Below are positions 22,246 through 33,121 of a DNA stretch of 64,000 nucleotides, piece by piece. Both the position numbers and the translations under genes were made by a program. Positions within the stretch are counted from its first letter, which is position 1. Each line of letters opens with the position of its first letter. Location: positions 258,468 through 322,467 of the forward strand of contig NW_008246087.1 in assembly GCF_000281045.1 (NCBI RefSeq). Reading direction: 5' to 3'. Below the pieces are notes generated by a model. That model made no database searches, was not told where the DNA came from, and saw only the letters and a program-made list of their open reading frames with translations. This DNA is from Saprolegnia diclina VS20 (lineage: Eukaryota; Oomycota; Saprolegniomycetes; Saprolegniales; Saprolegniaceae).

Positions 22246-23455
22246 ATGGCACACGTGACGGTCAAGCAGACGACGGGCGCGGCCCACGACGTCGAGATCG
22301 ACGTGGCGACGGCGACTGTGCTCGAGCTCAAGCAAAAGGTGCAAGAGCTCCTGCACTGCCCGCCGGAGGCCCAGCGCCTCATCTTCCAAGGCCGCGTCCT
22401 CGACGAGAAGGCGACGCTCGCCTCATATGCACTCACGGACGGCCTCACGGTGCACTTGGTCATCAACGCCAAGCTCATGCCCGCAGCGACACCGACGCCG
22501 GCGCCTACTGCCACCCCTGCGACAACCCCTGCGACAACCGCTGCGGCAAGCTCCGCGCAAGTCTCGCTGGCGTCGCTTTTGCCGCTCTTGAAGCAGACGA
22601 CGGCTGGCGTGGCGGCGCTCGCCACGCTCAAAAAGATGGCCGAAAACATCGTCAACCATCCGACCGAAGAAAAGTACCGCAAGATTCGTCTGAGCAACGA
22701 AGCCTTGAAGAAGAAAGTGCTGGACGTGCCTCATGGCCTCGCCTCTGTCCATGCGATGGGCTTCGCCCCTGGCGTTGAAGAGGTACAATGCTGCAACCTG
22801 TAACGAAGAAGACTCACGCTGGCGATCATTGTAGGACTTTCTTGTGCTCGTGCCGACGGCTAGCAACTGGGAGCACCTCGTCGCCTCCAAGCGCCTACTC
22901 GACCAAGCCAGTGCGCCCGCTGCCGCGCCTGCCTTCCCAGCATTCGCACCGTCGGCAGCGCCGGCGTCGGGTCCTGCTGGCTTGGGCAGTGACCCGCTGC
23001 AGGGCATGCAAGCGATGCTGCAGAACCCGATGCTTGCGTCCATGCTTCAGAACGACCCGCGCATCCAGCAAATGGCGCAGGGCAACCCAATGTTGCAGCA
23101 GGCGCTCGCGAATCCTGCGATGCTGCAGCAAGCTCTCGGCGCTGTCCAGAACAACCCGATGATGCGGCAGCAGATGCAGCAGATGATGGCCAACCCGCAG
23201 CTCATGGAGCAGATGATGCAAGGCGGTGGCTTCCCCGCAAGTCCTTATGGCATGGGCTACGCCCAACCGCCGGCAGCGCCGGCCGCCGCGTCGCCGTTCG
23301 GTGCCCCCGTTTCGCTCGCGACGCCGTCACCTGCTGCGCCCGTGTCCCCTGCAGTGCCGGCTTCGACTACACGCGCCGCGCCCATGGCACCGCCCGCCCG
23401 TTCGGAAGAGGATGAGATCGCCGAAGCCATTGCGCGCTCGCTGCGAGAGATGTAG
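22246..23455 (+). CDS. Ubiquilin-like shuttle factor: UBL, PUB, STI1-like, C-terminal UIM
   Basis: Exons 22246-22782 and 22835-23455 (52-nt intron, phase 0) encode 385 residues. Residues ~1-75 are a ubiquitin-like domain (LIFQGRVLDEKATL, HLVINAK). After a Thr/Ala/Pro linker, residues ~105-200 match a PUB/PUG domain (LKKMAENIVNHPTEEKYRKI, LDVPHG), which spans the intron. Residues ~235-310 are Met/Gln/Asn-rich STI1-like repeats (LQNPMLASMLQNDPRIQQM). The C-terminus ends in a UIM-like EEDEIAEAIARSLREM. Ubiquilins usually carry UBL, STI1 and a UBA; here a PUB domain, which binds p97/Cdc48, is present and a UIM replaces the UBA. A role delivering ubiquitinated clients to the proteasome or Cdc48 follows from the domains. 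The ATG at 22246 is preferred to 22213 because it starts the UBL fold. Confidence 0.88.
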
Positions 23456-23992
23456 TACGTCGTGATGCTAGTCGTGTAAGATCAAATCCAATGTATGTTG
23501 CATGCGACCTGGGATACAGCTCGGACCTCATGCACTGGCTGCCCTCCATAGCGCGCCTTGGTTCGGGTCAGAACGCTCCGAAGCTATGCCATCGCCGCAG
23601 CAGAAGGCGAGGAGTCAGCAGTGCTGGCCAGTTGCACGCATCGACGTCACAGCAGCGCAACTCCCATGTCGACAGCCCACTTATCGCCATAGAACTTCCG
23701 TGTCTTCGCGTGTTACTACTGTTGCACTGCGGGTAGTGTCCTCGCCTGCGTCGCTGGTGCCGCCGCACCGGACGCCGCACCGGACGCCGCAGGACCTCGG
23801 GTCGCAGAGGCGCTTTGGCGCAGACGCAGGCAGAGGGTCGCATGGCGGCTGGTGCCTAGCGTCAACGATTACGCACGTGGCACGCCTGCGTAGGCGCAAT
23901 TTAATTCGAAAATGCTCGAAATAAAATAAATAAAATAATATTTGAAGGCAATTCGACCAAAAACCGAGTCGACGAGGGACACGAGGACGAGG
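23456..23992. other. Intergenic region
   Basis: No convincing gene. A short A+T-rich run (AATAAAATAAATAAAATAAT) at about 23920-23940 lies just upstream of the next gene and may be part of its promoter. Confidence 0.55.
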
Positions 23993-26398
23993 ATGGAGTG
24001 TCTTGGCGGCGCTTCCGTCGAGCTCGTCATGTACATCACGATCGCGCTGGCGTCGGTCGCGGTTCTTGGCCGCGCGCTCTTTGGCCCGATGATGCTCGGC
24101 GGGTACTTTGGGAAGGAGAAGTCGTCGACGCACTTGCTGGGCGGCCGGAAGAGTCTTATTGCTTGGCGCCGCCGGGCCATGAAGAACGTCGACCAGGTAT
24201 GTACGATGCGAGCGTGAGCAATCATGGCTCAGGGTGCGATGCGATGGTAGCACATCCTTGAAGACATTGCAACGCTCGGCGACCACGTGCTCGACGGCTA
24301 CGTCACGGTCAAGAAGGGCGCGGCGAGCAAGGTCTGGAAGAAGCGCTGGGTGATCCTCGATGCCTACGCGCGCATCAAGTGCTACTCGAACGCCGAGGCC
24401 GCGCGACGCAACTCGGCGCCCAAGCACACGTTTACCGTCCACCAGGTCGAGGTCGACGCCTCGAGCCAAGCGACGCTCGAGCTGCGCAACACGCTCGGAG
24501 CCACGTACTTTTTCCAGTTTGACGACGAATTCAAGATGAACAAGTGGCTCCTCGTGCTCCAGACGCGCGCGGTCCAGAGCACCATCACGGGTATGCTATC
24601 CTTGTCGTCCACCGTCTCGATGGCATCCGCATCCTGCATTAGGCCGCATTGACCCGATGGACATGCACCACGAGCTGCACAGCCTCCATGCGCCGCGCAT
24701 GGTGCACTCACTCAACATTGACGTCGACGACTTTGTCGTCACTGCGCTCAAGGAGACGTCGATGCGCCAGTATTTTCTCGTCGCCAAGTTCAAGTCGGAA
24801 TTGCATGATCACTCGATGGTGCCCGTGGGGCAGACGAGCCAGCAGCGCGTGAGCGAGGTACACTACGTTCTTACGCTCCAACCTCCTTCTCAACGATGCA
24901 TATGCAGACGACCAAGTCGGTGGTATGGAACGAGCCGTTGACATGGAGCTTTCCGGACCACGAGTGCAACACGTGCGACGAGTGCCAGAGCCTCGGCATC
25001 ACGGGCATGTTTGGCGGCCTCCCCGACATCCTCGTCGTGCACGTCCATGAAGTCACGATGCGCGTCAAGACGACCAAGATTGGCCGCGTCACGATCTCGC
25101 TCAAAGAGCTCTTCGGGCCCGCCGGTGTCCTCCGGTTCGAACCCCAAAGTTGCTTGCATTTTTACTCATTTTTCGTGTAGCTCGAACGTCGAGGCCAAAT
25201 GGCCGATCCTCGCGACAACCCAAAAGAACCAGACAAAGGAGTCGGTCCTCGGCACGCTCAACGTCAAATTGGCCTACTCGACCGAGCACGCGCCGTCGTC
25301 CGAGTGCGAAGCCGACCCGATCGTGCCATTCCTCACCTCCGAGCCCAAAGACCTCGAGCTCATTGGCGAGTACGACTTGCCGGCGTCGATATCGACGTTC
25401 AAGGAGTTTGTCGAGACGTACCACAGCAGCGTCGACGAGCCGCCGGAAGGCGCCTTGTCCTCCAACCCGATCTGGGAAGCGTACTACAAGGAGCGCGGCG
25501 ACACCGAGGTCCGCATTGTCATCCTCGTTTGCATGTATGAGATGGCCAATCGTAGATGGAACGCGAGCCGTGGGAGCCGTCGCTCATGTACGGCGGTGTC
25601 GTGCGCAAAGTGACGTTCCGGTCGTTGACGCACGCGCCCATTGGCCCATCGTCGACGATGACGACGAATACGTGGCACATGTCCGGGTACCTGCCCGCCG
25701 GGTGCGGCCCCGAGTGCGACGAAGGCAGTGAGATGAAGCAGAGCATTCGTGTGCAGCTCCACGATATCCCGTACGGCGACTGCTTCACGGTCGAGCATGT
25801 CACGAGCTTTGAGAAAATCGAAAATGGGCCGATCCACGTCAAGATCTACCTCGCGATTCCGTTCTCAAAGGGCTGCATGTTCAAGAGCAAGATCCTCACG
25901 CAGACCAAGTCGACGGTCGCCGAGTCGTACGAGCTCTTTTACCGCTTGCTCAACGAGCGCCACGATGCAATGGCCGAGGGCGAGAAGGCGCCGGCGCTTC
26001 TGCCGCCGCCGCACCGCCTTGCGCGCCTTTGCTCGATCATCGACGAAGAAGTTGCGCTCGAAGAGATATTCGAGAACCAGCGCGTCCACATCTTTGGGAA
26101 ATGGGAGCCCAACCACCTGTGGCCGACGGACCGCCCGCGCTTCTCGAACCGCGAAGGCACGAAGGAGCTCGCGTTCGATGGCGTGACGCCGCCGCGTGGC
26201 TGGACGTGGACGTCCGAGTGGAAGATCGATAACAAGTACACCGAGTGCGACGAAGAAGGCTGGAGCTACGCGACGGACTTTCCGCGCTTCAAGGTGCATT
26301 TGGCCAAAGGCAAGTCGAACGCGCGGAAGGGCGGCAACTCGGTGCGCCGCCGCCGCTGGATCCGCACCATGTGCGTCATCCCCGACAGTAAAGAGTAA
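23993..26398 (+). CDS. Membrane-anchored PH-C2-VASt-dysferlin-domain protein
   Basis: Six exons (23993-24196, 24251-24590, 24643-24857, 24908-25134, 25181-25508, 25556-26398) encode 718 residues. Residues ~8-35 are an N-terminal membrane segment (VELVMYITIALASVAVLG). A PH domain follows (~85-180: LDGYVTVKKGAASKVWKKRW, FDDEFKMNKWLLVLQ). Next is a C2-type domain (~200-330: LNIDVDDFVVTALKE, ILVVHVHEVT). Residues ~440-570 form a VASt domain (SEMKQSIRVQLHDIPYGDCF, GCMFKSKI). The C-terminus has dysferlin-domain features (WTWTSEWKID, DEEGWSYATDF, VRRRRWIR) as in Pex30-type and dysferlin proteins. The combination suggests an ER or organelle contact-site protein that binds phosphoinositides and transfers lipid. 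The fourth intron (25135-25180) uses a GTTCGA donor, chosen because only it keeps phase. Confidence 0.85.
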
Positions 26399-26480
26399 AG
26401 GACATATTGTACACACACAAGACACGGATAAATATATGGATGACAGTACAACGACGAGGACGAGGACATGGAAGACGCGG

Positions 26481-27197
26481 CTACGAGACGTAGATCTTCT
26501 CCATCGTCAGCGGCGCGCCCCATTCAAACGTGCCACGGAGGAGGAAGGCGCCGTACTTGTTCTTGCCCGCGCCTTCAACCTCGTACGTCGTCGGCGAGAG
26601 CGGTGTGAACGAGAGCGTGACCTGCTTCTCGACGACGCGCTGCGGCTTGCCCTCGAACGGCTGCAGCAGAAAGTACCCTTCGTAGACCCCGCTCTTGGGC
26701 CGATTCAACTCCATGGTGGCGTCCGTGCACTTGATGCAACGGTACGAAAACTTGCTCAGCGTCTGTCCGGGCTGCTCAAACGCAGTCGACGAGAAGCCCC
26801 ACGAGCCGCTCCACTTGACTTCGTTGTACCAGACTTCGTACGCGCCGCGCAGCACGGGCTTTGGGGTTGCATCGAATGTCACCTCGGGCTTGCACTGGAC
26901 CGGCGCCGGCGTCGTCGGAAGCGGCGCGTCCACAGGCGCTGGCGGCGTAGCAGGTGGCGCCGGCGGCGCTTCGTCGAGGGTGCTTATGCTCGAGATGCTC
27001 ACAAGGTCGTCGTCCGAGTCCGAGTCGGGCAGCAGCCCAAGATACCGGTCGTGGGCAGCCATGGCGGCCATGGTCAATGGCGGCGGCGAGTCCATCGTCG
27101 GCGACGTGGCTTCGGGCACGTCTTCGATGGCGGGCGAGTCGGCGCTGAGCTTCCGGCGCTTGGACTCGTGGCAGCTTGTCTCGGTCGTCCCGGCCAT
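26481..27197 (-). CDS. Conserved-looking protein of unknown function with N-terminal NLS
   Basis: A single-exon frame of 238 residues. Residues ~12-18 (SKRRKLS) fit a monopartite nuclear localisation signal. An acidic/Ser segment (DSDSDDDLVSISS) and a Pro/Ala linker follow. The last ~125 residues look folded and beta-rich, with the pattern WSGSWGFSSTAFE, FSYRCIK, GVYEGYFLLQPFEG and GAFLLRGTFEW. I do not recognise the domain. An oomycete initiator-like element sits 27 bp upstream (27225-27238). Confidence 0.72.
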   Translation of the reverse strand: MAGTTETSCHESKRRKLSADSPAIEDVPEATSPTMDSPPPLTMAAMAAHDRYLGLLPDSDSDDDLVSISSISTLDEAPPAPPATPPAPVDAPLPTTPAPVQCKPEVTFDATPKPVLRGAYEVWYNEVKWSGSWGFSSTAFEQPGQTLSKFSYRCIKCTDATMELNRPKSGVYEGYFLLQPFEGKPQRVVEKQVTLSFTPLSPTTYEVEGAGKNKYGAFLLRGTFEWGAPLTMEKIYVS

Positions 27198-27224
27198 GGC
27201 AAAGATCTTTTTTTCGAACGGCGG

Positions 27225-27238
27225 AAATTAGCAAATGA
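27225..27238 (-). promoter_or_regulatory. Oomycete initiator-like core promoter
   Basis: Reading TCATTTGCTAATTT on the minus strand, this matches 12 of 14 positions of the TCATTYYNCAWTTT part of the oomycete core promoter, 27 bp before the ATG of the 238-aa gene. Confidence 0.55.
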
Positions 27239-27361
27239 CGACCAAGGTACCCTTTTTTGGAGCCGGATCTTGGTCGCCTGTGATTGGCTCAAAGGCCGTC
27301 GGTTATGTCGTGGCAGCGATGATTGGCCACCGCTGCGTCCTTTCGCTTTTTCTCGCGTTCG

Positions 27362-27384
27362 GATTCGCTACATTTTAGCGAATC
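27362..27384. repeat. 9-bp hairpin with 5-nt loop
   Basis: GATTCGCTA (27362-27370) is followed by CATTT and the exact reverse complement TAGCGAATC (27376-27384). It lies in the promoter region of the 238-aa gene; no function is implied. Confidence 0.6.
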
Positions 27385-28461
27385 ATCGACATTCGAAACC
27401 GGCCCGCCTTGAAGTTCGAAATACAAGCCGCGAAGCGAGCGTTTTGGCGCCGGGACAGGCGGCCGCAAGCCGTCGTCGCTGGCCTCACTCTCTTCCGAGT
27501 CTCTGCACGCAAGAAGTAGATGCCACGTGCGTACTACAATTCGACCAACGTTCTGGGGCAAGCCCAGTTGCAGTCTGGCGAATGGATCATCTGCGCGTCC
27601 CAAGATATCCTGATCGCTTGGATATGCTGGCGGTTGCGACGCCTGGGGTTGCCACGTGTCCGTTATCCCAACACGACGATTGAGCAATGCAGCGACGAGA
27701 CGCAGAACCGTAGGGTGAGCTACCGGGCAGTCGCGTGGGAAGCAAGCTCAAGAGCATCTCGCGGGCCATCACACTCATCTTGGAGCAACCACAACGCTCA
27801 GCAGCAACGCGAGCCAACGAGCACTACCTACTAGAGAACGAGGCCAAATGGGCAGCGATGTTGGACCGAGCAAGTTTGGTTGTTCCTCGATGTTCGCATG
27901 TACTACTCGTAACACTGCGCAAGGACCTTCTTCGAGTCGCCAAAGGAAGCGCGAGGTTTCCGCGTGTCCATTTCACGGCTGGAACTGGATTTGGCGCTGG
28001 TGGTAACCGGCTAAAAACACGCATGTTGAGGTTTTGTGTCACGGCGCGATGGGCAGCACAGACTTGAACCTGATCGGGTGCACGGTAGTGGACCTGCAGT
28101 CTGTACTATCGACGGCTGTCTGCAGCCAGCATCCACGGCCACCCCGCTCGACCGTTGTTCCAACCGGTTCCAGCAACCTCGAATCGGTAGCGGTTCGAAG
28201 TGTCTGTCGCAGCTTCGCGGCGCTTCGTCCGCGGCGGCTTCCTCGTCAAGAGTTCACCCTGCTTCGCCACATCCGTCGTGTGATTGGTACAGAAGTAGTA
28301 TGCGTCCAGGCGCGTCCATGTCACGGCCCAGTTTTGACCTCACGTTTGTATGGCGGCCAATTCGCCGAAGTTCTACGTCGCGATCTTCGGATTAACCGAA
28401 GTTGAAACCGCCAATAAGAACGCGGTGTTTTGTGGCGTGGATTGCCAGCGGCTCGATCGCT

Positions 28462-28477
28462 GGTCATTCTGCAATTT
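28462..28477 (+). promoter_or_regulatory. Oomycete initiator plus flanking promoter element
   Basis: GGTCATTCTGCAATTT differs from the 16-nt oomycete consensus GCTCATTYYNCAWTTT at one position and sits 28 bp upstream of the cysteine synthase ATG, the expected place for a transcription start. Confidence 0.75.
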
Positions 28478-28505
28478 CCTCCACAGCGTCCCTTCCCACG
28501 CCACC

Positions 28506-29577
28506 ATGCTGCGCCACTCGTCGTCGCTCCTTCGCCGGACGCTGAGCTCGTCGACGCACCGCCCGAAGATCGCCGAGAGCATCACGGACCTCATTGGCAA
28601 CACGCCGCTGCTCTACCTGAACAAGGTGACCAAGGGCTGCCATGCGCGCATCGCCGTCAAGTGCGAGTTCATGGAGCCGGCGAGCAGCGTCAAGGATCGC
28701 ATCGGCCTGAGCATGATCAAGGTCGCCGAAGAAGAAGGCAAGCTCAACAAGGACTCGATCATCGTCGAGCCCACGAGCGGCAACACGGGCATTGGTCTCG
28801 CCATGGCCTGCGCCGCCCGCGGCTACAAGCTCAAAATTGTCATGCCCGACTCCATGTCGATGGAGCGCCGCATCTTGCTCAAGGCGTACGGCGCCGACCT
28901 CGTGCTGACCCCGGGCGCCCGGGGCATGACGGGTGCGTGCCTCAAGGCCGAAGAGATTGTGCGCGAGACGCCGAACGCGATTCTTCTCCAGCAGTTTAAG
29001 AACGCGGCCAACCCCAAGATCCACTTTGAGACGACGGGCCCCGAGATCTGGCGCGACACGGACGGCAAGATCGACATCTTTGTCGCTGGCGTCGGCACCG
29101 GCGGCACTATCACGGGCACGGCCAAGTACATCAAGCCCAAGAAGCCGGACGTCAAGATCGTGGCGGTCGAGCCCGAGGAAAGTCCCGTCCTCTCGGGCGG
29201 CGCGCCGGCGCCCCACAAGATCCAGGGCATCGGCGCTGGCTTCGTGCCCGACATCCTCGACCGGTCGCTCATCGATGAAGTGATCACGGCCAACGCGCCC
29301 GAATCGATGGCCATGGCCAAGCGGTGCGTGCTTTGTACCATGTACGAGACAGAAGACTCAGGTTCTATGTAGGTTGGCGGTCGAAGAAGGCATCCTCGTC
29401 GGCCCTTCGTCGGGCGCGGCCATCATTGCCAGCTTGAAGCTCGCCAAGCGCCCCGAGAACGCCGGGAAGCTCATCGTTGCGATCCTCCCGAGCTTTGGCG
29501 AGCGCTACTTGAGTTCGGCGCTGTTTGAGGAAGAGCGGGAAAGCGCTGCGAACCTCCCGACAACGCCTGTCGACTAA
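28506..29577 (+). CDS. Cysteine synthase (O-acetylserine thiol-lyase), probably mitochondrial
   Basis: Exons 28506-29323 and 29373-29577 (49-nt intron, phase 2) encode 340 residues, the usual size for this PLP enzyme plus a presequence. It makes cysteine from O-acetylserine and sulfide. Visible motifs: [13 protein letters not shown], the PLP-lysine motif SSVKDR, the substrate loop EPTSGNTG, the phosphate-binding GTGGTITG and the C-terminal GPSSGAA. The N-terminus ([20 protein letters not shown]) is Arg/Ser-rich without acids, fitting a mitochondrial targeting sequence. There is no heme-binding or CBS domain, which argues against cystathionine beta-synthase. The ATG at 28506 is preferred over the upstream frame from 28350 because a near-perfect initiator lies at 28462-28477. 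Confidence 0.94.
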
Positions 29578-30155
29578 ACGTTGTCATCATGAGTCTTTCT
29601 GTACGGTTGGTCATTTCCTTGCAAGCTCGTCTGCGCTCGCGAGCACCACGTCGCTTGAAGGGTGGGACTTCCTTATGAACGTATTAACACACGTCGCCAA
29701 GCTTCACAGCGTCCCGAGACGGTCGTCTGAGGCTGCATTCGCTGTCAAACCCCGTCGTCCGCATGTGGCAGCTGCCTCCGATTCCTCGCTGTCTCTACGT
29801 TGCATGAGCCCACACCCAACATGCTTGGGCGGGGGCTGACGCTCGCCAAGTGGTGTCGCGTCTGATGATGACCAGTCGCTGCGGAGCAAGGGAATAACCC
29901 TTGCTACGAGCTACACCGTGGTCAGGAGGAGCAGCTTCGATTTATCCATGGCGTTTGATTGGCTCATCGATTTTATCAACGTTTTCATTGGGTAGCAGCA
30001 TCCAATCGATGACGCGTTCGTGGCCTTGATAAAGGTAGGAATTCCGGATAGTATCCGGAAATCTAAAAATACGCGCTCGAAATCCGAAAATCCGAAACTG
30101 CTCGGCTGCAGGACGGTCGTCCGTTGCCATTTTGGCTTCCGACGTTGCCAGGCTC
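29578..30155. other. Intergenic region
   Basis: About 580 bp with no coding character. It holds ATTGG boxes near 29954 and the TATCCGG palindrome at 30042-30060 upstream of the EGF-like gene. Confidence 0.55.
30042..30060. promoter_or_regulatory. TATCCGG palindromic promoter element
   Basis: TTCCGGATA, one central G, then TATCCGGAA: a perfect 9-bp inverted repeat about 95 bp upstream of the EGF-like gene start. The same half-site recurs upstream of other genes in the window. Confidence 0.5.
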
Positions 30156-31453
30156 ATGGGTCGCTGTAAGAAGATGCTGCTAGCGCTCGTAGCTCTCGTG
30201 TACCTTGCAAGCAGCGTGACCGGTGCTCCGGCCTTGGCCAGCGACTGCACGTCGGACGCCGAATGCCCCGATGGCACGGGCTGCATCACGATCAAGCATG
30301 CGTCGTACAACCCCAGCGCCGTCTTGGGCAAGTGCACGCCCAAGCAGCTCTGCCGCGGCAGCAGCGTCGGCAACTGCCCGAGCTTCAACGCGCCGTCGGC
30401 GCCAGGCGGGTACCTCCAGACGCAGTGCGTCTTTATCAACACGACGCGCCTCCGCAACATCAAATGCTGCACGGGCAACAGCGCTGGCACGACCGCAGGT
30501 GGCGACAGCGCAGGAACCGGTGGCAACAGCTCGCGTGTACGGCTGCTAACCAACGACTCTACGATCACGAGTCTCAGCAACCTACCAGCCGACAGCACCG
30601 ACTGCTTCCAATGCTACCGCGACCCGCTGCCGCCCAAAGGCTCGACGGGCTACTACGCGGGGCAGTTCTTTTGCGTACCGCAGCAAGAATGCAAGGCGTC
30701 GAGCGTCTTCCCGCTGGCTTGCAACAGCGGCAACAGTACGTCACATCTTCATCTCTCTCAATGTCGTCACGGAAATATAGTGTGCAACTCGGGCGTCAAC
30801 GAGCTCTGCAACCTTCATGGCACGTGCACGCCCCTCGACATCAACGACCCGAAAGGCTCGTACGGCTGCGCGTGCAATGCCGGCTTCTCGGGCGGTCAAT
30901 GCGAAAACGTCGTCAGCAGTACGTTGCCCTCCGTACTGAGCCGTCTTAACACCTCGGAACAGGTAGCTGCCTCTTTGACTGCGGCGACGGCAACATCAAA
31001 GGTACCTGCATCGACGGCCAATGCGTCTGCAAGAAGGGCTGGAGCGGCCCGCAGTGCACGCTGTGCACGTCCGACACGGCTTGCGGCGGCGGCCTTTGCA
31101 ACACGGGCTCGGGGCAGTGCTCGTGCCTCACCAACACGACGATGGCGTACGAGCGCATCTCCAACGTCTGCTACCCCGGGGTACCGATACACCGTCCTCT
31201 TTTCTACAGCAACAAAGCATGGTCGTAGGGCGCGACGACGGGCACGACAAACGCGTGCACCGGTGTCATTTGCGGCGCGCTGGGCAGTTGCCAAGCCGGA
31301 GCGTGCGTCTGTGCGCGCGGCTGCGCTGGCACGATCTGCAAGCCGTGCGCAGACCCGTCGTGTCGTTCGTGCAGCCCGGCGGTGGCCCTTCGCCCGTCGC
31401 TCGGCGTCGCTGCTTCGGTCCTGCTTGCGGCCCTTGCCTACCTTCGTGTCTAA
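30156..31453 (+). CDS. Secreted Cys-rich EGF-like-repeat protein, possible GPI anchor
   Basis: Four exons (30156-30735, 30781-30918, 30963-31180, 31229-31453; introns 45, 44 and 48 nt) encode 386 residues. Residues 1-24 form a signal peptide (MGRCKKMLLALVALVYLASS). The N-terminal third is a Cys-rich region (CTSDAECPDGTGC, CFQCYRDPL). EGF-like modules follow: CNLHGTC...YGCACNAGFSGGQC, then CIDGQCVCKKGWSGPQC and CQAGACVCARGC. The protein ends in a Ser/Ala spacer and a short hydrophobic tail (GVAASVLLAALAYLRV) with no cytoplasmic residues, the pattern of a GPI-addition signal. It is probably a cell-surface adhesion or wall protein. The TTG at 30132 is not a plausible start. Confidence 0.85.
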
Positions 31454-31554
31454 GCGCAATGCACTCCATTTCAACGCTCTCGACGCCGCCTGTCTGAGAT
31501 TGCACTTGCGAGATGACATCGAAATACGACGAGTGGGGTATATAGACGAGACAA

Positions 31555-33063
<1,509 letters not shown>

Positions 33064-33121
33064 CTAATCATGGCGAGCACAAGGCCATTGGACCAAGACT
33101 TTGGCCATGAGAACGACGTAC

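Larger units (their letters stand above)
27198..28505. other. Divergent intergenic region
   Basis: About 1.3 kb between divergent genes. Several ORFs under 130 codons look random. It contains two initiator-like elements, ATTGG boxes near 27282 and 27320, and a small hairpin at 27362-27384. Confidence 0.5.

Noticed and set aside
26196-27683. 495-codon plus-strand ORF
   Set aside because: Arg/Val-rich product antisense to the 238-aa gene and running out of the VASt gene in a wrong frame; no domain pattern.
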